Position numbers and translations under genes: made by a program | DNA from: Tillandsia leiboldiana | Lineage: Eukaryota; Streptophyta; Magnoliopsida; Poales; Bromeliaceae | Assembly (NCBI GenBank): GCA_029204045.2 | Contig: CM055080.1 | Span: 9,561,491 to 9,625,490 of the forward strand | Length of the DNA: 64,000 nucleotides | Direction: 5' to 3' | Notes under the pieces: generated by a model | Told to the model about the DNA's origin: nothing | The model's input: only the letters and a program-made list of their open reading frames with translations | Database searches by the model: none | Shown: positions 55,908 to 64,000 of the stretch, in pieces | How the letters are laid out: every line of letters starts with the position of its first letter | Numbering within the stretch: the first letter of the stretch is position 1

Positions 55908-56525
55908 GCGGAGATACTACCATCATTTACCAATTTGGCCTGCTGATTTAATGGCCCAACCCAAACCATTTTCACCCTGCATGTGTAGCAGATTTATTGA
56001 GTGTTTAATGTTGTTTGAAGTCATGTTGCTTGCCCTGTGCATTTTGATGCATCTTGTTGTTGCTTCCTGCCTTTTTTTTTTTTAAATAAAATGTTTCTGG
56101 TACATTCGACATCTTACACTCAATTTATTTTATAGTAGAGTGAATTTTACTGATCATTTCAAAGTGAACGGTAAAGAATCCCCCCAAGATAGATAGAGTG
56201 TACATCACACACTCGATTTCGAGTGCACGGATAGATTTCAAAGTTGACCAACTTAATTGCAATACTAGAATAGTGTAGGGGCTATTCATACATTTCACTC
56301 AAGGTTAAGTAACTGTAATTTGCAACGTGAGAATAGTACAAGGGCCATCCATACATTTTACTGTGAATTGCCATATTAGAAGAGTGTAGGGGCTATCCAT
56401 ACAATTTACCCCCTCTTTGCCACCTTCAAGCTCCACCCGACTCCGAGAGAGAGATAGAGAGAGAGAGAGAGGGGAGGGGGAGAGATAGCACCATAGATCG
56501 ATCGAGCTCGGATTCGAGGTCATCA

Positions 56526-59225
56526 ATGGGGTTCCTCGGCGACCACATCGAGGAGGTGAAGGAGCACTGGAGGAAGAATTTCGCCTTCCTCGACTACTAC
56601 AAGAAGCTCTACGGCAGGGAGAAGCCGCTCCCCAAGTGGACCGACGCCGACGTCGAGGAGTTCATCGCCTCCGATCCCCTCGACGGCCCCCAGGTATCGG
56701 AATCCCATCGATTCGGTTGTTCGATCCCACACCCGCCCCCTCCTTTTTTTAGGGTTTCATTTTTTGCTGTCGATTTGATGCTTGTAGGGTTTAATTTGAT
56801 GTATTCGTATGTTTACGTTTAGTTCTCGATTTGAATGTGTTTGTTTGTTGATTTGAATCGATTTGTCGTGTTAGGTTTTGATTAGTGTGTGTAGATTCGT
56901 CTTTTCTAGGTTGGTCCTGCTGTACGGTGCAGTATTGTTTGATGAAGCGCTATGATAAAATTGCCCAACAGATTCTTTCTGCTGCAGGACCAGAAGTACT
57001 AAATTGGAACTTCTGCATTTGCAACTTTTAATCTCATTTCTGCTTCCTGTTGCGGCGGGATGGAGCGAATTATGTGCAAACTGTGGAATTTTCACGATTC
57101 TTTGCCAAATGCTCTGCTAAAGCCTACTCCTTTGAAAGGATAAGGAAAACCACTGCAAAAGCCTGTTTCTGCTTCTGTTTTAAGAAGCAGCAGATTCTGA
57201 GCATTTGGCACAGATTAATCTGGAACTTCCCCTGCTGCTGCACAAACAAAAATGTGATATTGAGCCCTCAAAAGCAAAAGCTCCAGTTTGGTACTTTCGA
57301 TTCTACAGCAGAAAAAGCTGCTGCGTACATATTAATAAAGCGCTTCTCCTAATAGCATTACTTACACAACACTTTATAAAACAGTGTTATATTCTAACTC
57401 AGAACCAAACATGCCGCAAGTCTCTAAACCCAACCTCAGTTCTCTATATGTGTGTGAGCTCGTGCCCGTCTTTCTGTGTGCGTATGTTCATATGTTCCCT
57501 CACATACATAATTTAACTTTGTTTTGGTCATTTTGTTCTCTGATTGCATCGCAAGAACAGTTAGCAGAAAACAACTGAGAACTGAACCTAGAATTTTCAT
57601 TTAGAGATATCCATGTTGAGGCTTACATCTGCTAGTAACGTGATCTTGAATGCTTCACTGAAACTTTTTACTTTTAACCTTTTCTTTTTTGTTTTATTAA
57701 TGTTCAGTTGTCAGAATATCTTTCTGGTTCTAATCATGGCCACCTTTTGTTATGGTGTTTCTAAATAAATATCTTGGCCTTTTAGTTAAAAGCTATAAGG
57801 GAATCAAGGAAGTTTGCAATTGCTGGAGCCCTTGTTGGTGCTGTGCATTTAGGAGGTGTTTCCTTCAAATATTCGAAGAGCCCACATGGTATGATATCTG
57901 GCTCCTTTGTTTTAACAGTGCGCACCAATTTTGTGTTGAAAGTTATATTTTGACTCAAATAGTCTCTTGCTGTTTTAGTTCTTGATAGCAATATTGTATC
58001 ATTTGGGAAGCAATGTGTCAATCACAATTATTGATGCTAATCTTCGTTTTTATACTCTAAAAAAGATTTTCAGCAGATAATCCATTAGTATCAGATTATT
58101 TGTTAAGTGGTTCATAAAGCTACGTGACATTTATTTTTCAAATTGCTAGGTTTTCTTAGGTTGTGCTGAATAGTAACAACAATTTGCTGCACTTAAATTG
58201 CCATGTTAAGCTTTAGCCTGATAAATGGTTGGAAAATTATTGCATGAAGAATAATGGTTAGACTCGGCATATAGTGTTTGCTAAATTTGAGTGACATTTG
58301 ATATGTGATAGTCTATGTATCACGGACACTTCTATAAGCTTCGTGTGTCCGTGTCGAACACTCGCGTGTACGTGTCGGACTCGTGTCCGATGTGGATACT
58401 TTTTGGACGCATATTCAATAAGCATACAATTAAAAAAGTATATATATTTTTTAATTTAGGTTTTTTTATGCATATATAATGTAAGATGATAAATATTTTA
58501 GCTTTTTGATAAGTATATACAAATATTTTTAGGACTATATAAATAAATTATATATGGTGAAGAATTTTTTTAAAAAAAATATATGAACTACCGGTGAAAA
58601 ATTTTATAAACTTTCATTCGTATGAGAAATATAACAATATTTTACCAAAATTTATATTTTATATATAATAAATATATATTATTATATCAATAATATTATA
58701 ATTTGTTATTTGTGTTCATGTCGTGTCCGTGTCCTAATTTTTGTAAAGTTGCCCAGTCACCGTGTCCGAGTCATGTCGTATCATGTGTCAGTGTCCATGA
58801 CGCTTAGGTGTCAGGCTGTTTATGAGGGTTTCTAGCCCATCTAACATTCAATAGATAGTTAAAGTTTCACAATATCTAGTTTCTATGCATTGACCTATAT
58901 TTATAAGCAATATATGGTTTTTAATTTTTAATTGTACTTGCTCAGAATCATACTTCTCTGTTGTGGAAAGATATAATAATCCAAATAGCATCAGAGTGAA
59001 TTAATAATGCTATTTATTAATCATGCACACTTCTTTTCTTAATAATGCTATTTAATTACGACTTTGGTGACTATAGGTGTAGTTCTGGCAACGGGTTTTG
59101 GAGCCCTCTGTGGTGCCGTCTTTGGAGCTGAAGTAGCAGAGCACTGGAATCAACTCTATAAGATTGACAAACAGGCGGCTAATCTCAGATTCCTCTATTG
59201 GTGGGAGGATAAAACCCTAGGTTAG
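56526..59225 (+). CDS. SDH6: Succinate dehydrogenase subunit 6, mitochondrial
   Basis: Three exons: 56526-56693, 57786-57888, 59077-59225, totalling 420 nt (139 aa). The product starts MGFLGDHIEEVKEHWRKNFA and continues FLDYYKKLYGREKPLPKWTD with ADVEEFIASDPLDGPQ. Exon 2 gives LKAIRESRKFAIAGALVGAV and HLGGVSFKYSKSPHG. Exon 3 gives VVLATGFGALCGAVFGAEVA and EHWNQLYKIDKQAANLRFLY then WWEDKTLG. Two Gly/Ala-rich hydrophobic segments (about residues 66-80 and 91-110) fit inner-membrane helices. The sequence pattern is that of SDH6, a plant-specific small subunit of respiratory complex II. Length and the WWE(D/R)K end agree with the family. Junctions are GT-AG in consistent phase. Intron 2 carries a MITE. 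Confidence 0.93.
58316..58808. mobile_element. MITE-like element in SDH6 intron 2
   Basis: The left TGTATCACGGACACTTCTAT and the right CAGTGTCCATGACGCTTAG are inverted relatives. GC-rich subterminal CGTGTCCGTGTCG-type motifs surround an AT-rich core. An 8-bp duplication is only weakly suggested (GTGATAGT/GTGTCAGG), so the superfamily is open; the layout recalls the hAT MITEs of the NOA1 introns. Confidence 0.5.
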
Positions 59226-60429
59226 TTCTCTGTGATCCTGTCTTTTGTTGTTTATTTTTATGCAGTTTTTTACCTCTAGTTCATAACCAAGAATCTAAGA
59301 AAAGGTAAGAACCCTTAATACGATGTTTGTGTAGCTTTGTATATTCTAAGAATCTTTTCAAAGTAGCTCAAAAATCTATTGCTAACCCTTTTATGATTAT
59401 GACATGATGTTACAAAGAACAATAATCATTATTCAGGAGCTAGGAAACCTGCTTTTGCCAATGTCAATTTGGTTGGTAGAAATCAGAGGTCTGGACATAG
59501 GGTAGAAGATTTTGCCAGTTTTCTTAAACATTGCTTTGGGTTCCTTAGCGTAGGAGCTCCAACAGGTAGGGTTGAATTATAGCACAATCATCTAAGTCAA
59601 GTTTTTTCCCTTTTCCCCAAAGCAGGGATCTGACAACAATTACAATCTTTTGCGGGTAACTTAGGCAACTTATCGGTTTTTTTTCTCTTTATATTATCGC
59701 ACCCCTTTTCCTTTATCAGTAGTCCAGAATGTCTGTGTACCATCATCATGCTATCATCAGAGGTCCATTATCAGCATCAATGTCTTCTTGGGGGCGCCAT
59801 CTAGTTTAGCAAATCTGTGATATCTCCCACTTCCTCGATGTATGTCATAGCTGAAGCTTCTGCAAAAGTGCTTTTCCTGTAGAGCTCTTTAAGGAAGGCC
59901 TAATGTTTTTCTCTTATGCGTATGTAATTTCTCTTATTGCGACTATTATATTTTTTGAATCTTTTATGTTTGTCTACAGGAAAATGAAGAAATAAAACTC
60001 AAGTTTATTTCCAGCATCTGGATCAGTAGTTTATCAAAATGTGAATTGAGAGTTGCAGCAATCGGTATTAGAACTTATATTTTGGCTTCGCATATGCTAC
60101 CTGTCAAATAAATAGCGTGCTGTGTGGCAACAGTCACATTTGTGTTTTTTAAGTGCTATTTTCTGCTATTAGGCTGTGATGTTTTCTCTCCTAAATCATC
60201 ATTATGTCGCTTTTTACGACTTTATCTAAGTGGTACCAGTTAAATGTTTTAAATTAAACTCTGTTTACATTATATTGTCTTTTAATATATCTCTCTTTAG
60301 ATAAGTTGTGAGGCTGTTTGAGGTTTACTTGTAGGAGGTTTCCCTTTTGTCATACTTGAGCAGTGAATTATATCTCTGATGGATAAAAGATAAATGTGGG
60401 GTATTTTTCTAGATCTGCTAACTGAGCTC

Positions 60430-60462
<33 letters not shown>

Positions 60463-61717
60463 CTCTCTCTCTCTCTTTCAAAACTAAGCAGGGACCACCT
60501 TTCAGAAACACTGTTGTGATATATTAATCAGTGGCACAAATTCTAGGGGGATATTTTAATAAAATTCCTCAGGTTATTCATCTAAGCAGTGATAATTTTA
60601 ATGATTATGGAGATAACACTGATTAGTGGTAGGGACTGATAATTGTATTGATCAAGGGTAAATAAAAAAATGACAAGAAAAAGAGTTGTTCCAGAAATTA
60701 GGCCAAGAACCCTAAACTGATACATGGAAACCTTTCCATAGATAAATATGAAGCTGTAGAAGCATGGACTAGCTGTTTTCCAAAGAGGGCTAAAATTGAC
60801 TTGATCCTATTTACACATTGTAGAATTGCCTAGGTTACCTTGTAAGATTCTCAGAAACTTTGCTTTTGATTTTTGTTTCACACATAAATGTAGCCCAAAA
60901 TATTATCTTGTTTCACCTATTTGAGTGATTAGTGTGCTGTAGAAGGTTAAGGAGACAACAGGCAGAAATGTTCATGTTGGTAAACTTGGATTTAGACAAT
61001 GTTTACTCATATTTGTAGTCCCACTTTTTTCCATGTTTCGCCGCAACATTCGCAACAAGAGAAAAATTATGCCAGACTCCTCACTTTTAGTACAACTATA
61101 CTTGCAATTGCAATTGGAATTTCAGTGTAAATACAGAAAAAAATATTCTAATCATTTGACTTTCATATGCTAGACAAATAAAAAAAAAAAAAAACTCATA
61201 AATCTTGATTATGTGATTGATTGAGACATTTTCTATTGTAGGGGTGGATAGCTTTTCCAACTTTGAATTGTAATTTACAATCTTACTAGAGAGAAAATAC
61301 CTACATTTCTACAGCTAGCTAGATCTCTACTAGAAACAGCTATTTATGCTTTTGCCTATGCAACCTAATAGGGTATAATGACAGAGAGATGGCCCACCTA
61401 ATATCCCAAATTCCATGTGCAAACATAGAGAGGGTCACAATTAACACTCGAATGGGCAAAGGAGGTGAACATGTGGAAATAAATGTGAAGGGCCCAAGTA
61501 ATTACACAGCTTACATAGAGGGTTGGGGGATATATATATTGGTTGCCAGATTCTCTCTCTCTAACATGGGCATGTATCTGACACTTGGGTGCTTTTTTCA
61601 GTATTGGGTTCCATGCATGGGAAAACAAAGTAGGTGGGGGGTGTTGAATGTATATATATATGAGTGTTGATGTGAGATGGTGAAACTTGAGATTGAAGAG
61701 AGTGGTCCCTTTGTTGG

Positions 61718-61779
<62 letters not shown>

Positions 61780-62340
61780 ATGAAGAGTTGCAGGAGAGAA
61801 GTTAAATCATAGGAGATGGTTTAATGTAGAGGGTGCATCTGAAGAGAACAGACCAGGAGAAATCATTGTCTAGACCTAGACCCCAACATCAACCATGGAT
61901 CTCAACCCTCCGAAGTTGCTGCAATGTGTCATCACTTACCAGATGGATGCTGTTAAACAGCTTTATCAATCACCAAATAACTTTGTCATTCACTGATTTT
62001 ATGTTGCGATATCTTAGGGTTGCTTTCATCTATAAAAGTTGGTGAAGATTTGCATCTTCCGTGACAATAACTGAAAACTATTCTAGATGGCATTCTAGTT
62101 GACACTCCAACCCTAATTTTATTGCAATTCAAATGTGTTGAAGGTACATCCATGTGCATGGAAAATGCAAATGCAAGTGCATATTCTCCCTTTTTTTTTT
62201 TTCCTTTTTTTTCTTTTTCGGTTAATATGCTTGTAAAGATGCATTCAACTCAATGATTTCTTACCCCATCAATATCTAATGTACAATAAAAACATCATCA
62301 TCATGTAGGGTGCAATCCATTGGAGAGTTAGATATTGAAC
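59226..62340. other. Downstream of SDH6, no gene recognised
   Basis: The SDH6 3' UTR begins here. Of moderate complexity and transcript-like up to about 61100, but no frame looks coding. It holds a T run with CT repeats (about 60431-60478), an A run at 61182 and a (GA)n tract (61721-61776). A frame at 61389-61670 has no recognisable domain. Unannotated exons of a non-coding transcript cannot be excluded. Confidence 0.4.
61721..61776 (+). repeat. (GA)n microsatellite
   Basis: About 55 bp of GA dinucleotides in non-coding DNA. Confidence 0.85.
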
Positions 62341-62349
62341 CATAATTGC

Positions 62350-62434
<85 letters not shown>

Positions 62435-62693
62435 AGAGAGAGAGAGAGAAAGAGAGGGAGAGAGAGAGAGTTCGGCTACTATGCTTATACAAGTATCAAT
62501 AAATTAGTGTTTATAAATTTTCTATCGGTAGATCTATCCTTTTGACTAATTTTATTTTTTAGAATCATTTTATTTCACTAACCACTCACTTAACCAAAAA
62601 AATCCACTATCATCCTAACCACAAATCTTTTCATTCATAAGCTAAAAATCTACGGACACCAATGACTTAATATTTTTAAAAGTATAGAAGCTC

Positions 62694-62755
<62 letters not shown>

Positions 62756-62926
62756 CGGCTATTATGTTTTTAAAAGTATCAAGCAATTTCATTTCTTAGA
62801 TCATGATATTCCACCAACCACTCTCTAAATTCAGAGGGATCATTATTATTCTAACCGCATATTCTTTCATCTAAGGACTAAAAACCTACAAACATCCATA
62901 TAATACTTTTAAAAATATAAGAGCAC

Positions 62927-63038
<112 letters not shown>

Positions 63039-63041
63039 TGT

Positions 63042-63274
63042 AGGGCTACTATATTCTTTTGAGTATAAACTCATTTGTACTCATAACTTTTCTGCCCTTG
63101 GATGAAGGGATGTGCAGTTAGGATGATAGTGGTCCCCCTAGGGTTTAGTGGGTTGTTGGTGAAATAGTATAAACCCTAGGGGAACCACTATCATCCTAAC
63201 CGCACGTCCCTTCATCCAAGGGCGGAAAAGCTATGAGTACAATGGGGTCTATACTCATAAGAGTATAGTAGTCG

Positions 63275-63276
<2 letters not shown>
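63042..63276. mobile_element. MITE with long near-perfect hairpin
   Basis: GCTACTATATTCTTTTGAGT at the left is mirrored by ACTCATAAGAGTATAGTAG at the right. The inner arms CCTTGGATGAAGGGATGTGC and GCACGTCCCTTCATCCAAGG pair, as do CCCCCTAGGGTTTA and TAAACCCTAGGGG. The single strand folds almost end to end. Confidence 0.75.
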
Positions 63277-63721
<445 letters not shown>

Positions 63722-64000
63722 CAGAGAGAGAGAGAGAGAGCTATGCTATTATACTATTAATAGCACTAAATCATTAGTGTTATTAGGTTTTTTACCATTG
63801 GACGACGGGATGTGCGGTTAGAATGATAGTGGACCTTTAGGGTTTAGTGGGTGGTTGAAAAAATAGTATGATCTAAGAGGTGGAAATGATCGAAAGGACA
63901 GATCTAACAGCAAAAAACTTGGTAGCACCAAATGCTCGGACTCTAGATATATGGAGTCCCTTTGATCATTTCCCTTACATATTACCAACACTTAGATCAT

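Larger units (their letters stand above)
54300..56525. other. Intergenic DNA upstream of SDH6
   Basis: AT-rich and without a gene. It holds a T run (about 54779-54808), an A run (about 55034-55070), two MITEs listed separately, and from about 56300 three similar copies of a GAATAGTGTAGGGGCTATCCATACATTT-like block (near 56265, 56330 and 56375). The last 100 bp, with GAGAGA repeats, are the probable SDH6 leader. Confidence 0.5.

Noticed and set aside
61389..61670. 93-codon plus-strand frame downstream of SDH6
   Set aside because: No recognisable domain, atypical composition, and it runs into microsatellite-rich DNA; most likely chance.

Overview
Nuclear DNA of a flowering plant. The genes are split by GT-AG introns, the intergenic DNA is very AT-rich, and MITEs, (TA)n and (GA)n tracts are dense. 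First exons that are GC-rich and Ala/Pro/Arg-rich, beside AT-rich introns, suggest a monocot, probably a commelinid. Pineapple or a relative is a guess, not shown by the sequence.

Genes. I reconstructed four complete genes exon by exon, with reading phase kept through every junction. (1) RBM48, an RNA-binding factor of the minor (U12) spliceosome: minus strand, 8 exons, 210 aa, 11815-16920. (2) RHIP1, RGS1-HXK1-interacting protein 1: plus strand, 9 exons, 259 aa, 17846-25302. It is head to head with RBM48 across a 925-bp shared promoter. (3) NOA1/RIF1, a plastid circularly permuted GTPase of the YqeH class: minus strand, 13 exons, 580 aa, 26473-47485. It is stretched to 21 kb by transposons in its introns. 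(4) SDH6, a plant-specific subunit of mitochondrial complex II: plus strand, 3 exons, 139 aa, 56526-59225. At the left edge lies only the first exon of a WAT1/EamA-type transporter (2512-2732, minus). A frameshifted F-box/kelch fragment (about 4654-5085) is carried inside a Mutator-like element. These genes do not form one pathway; they are ordinary housekeeping or organellar genes in a repeat-rich setting.

Mobile DNA. NOA1 intron 7 holds a 7,826-bp Mutator-type element (33489-41314). It is almost wholly a perfect palindrome, with two arms of about 3.9 kb around a spacer of under 50 bp, and has an exact 9-bp target duplication. Each arm carries an intact 289-codon plant-mobile-domain-like ORF and an array of GTACCGGTAC-bearing repeats. 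Four small MITEs (three of exactly 172 bp, one of 196 bp) share its termini and 9-bp duplications; two of them sit just upstream of the NOA1 start codon. A second Mutator-like TIR family (GGCTAAATTAYAG) includes the F-box Pack-MULE and the element in the RBM48/RHIP1 promoter. A hAT-type MITE family (CAAGGATTTAAGT ends, 8-bp duplications) recurs in NOA1 introns. A nested set at 49254-54299 is a 5'-truncated LINE with a 14-bp duplication, interrupted by a second LINE fragment (15-bp duplication) and by a CACTA element (3-bp duplication) that splits the LINE zf-RVT reading frame. The last 1.7 kb alternates (TA)n/(GA)n tracts with five copies of one MITE family.

Other structure. RBM48 intron 1 contains about six copies of a 212-bp tandem repeat. 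Each copy repeats the sequence around the true 3' splice site of exon 2, giving a ladder of decoy acceptors. I saw no tRNA, rRNA or CRISPR, and no organellar insert. All family assignments come from recognition by eye, without database searches.
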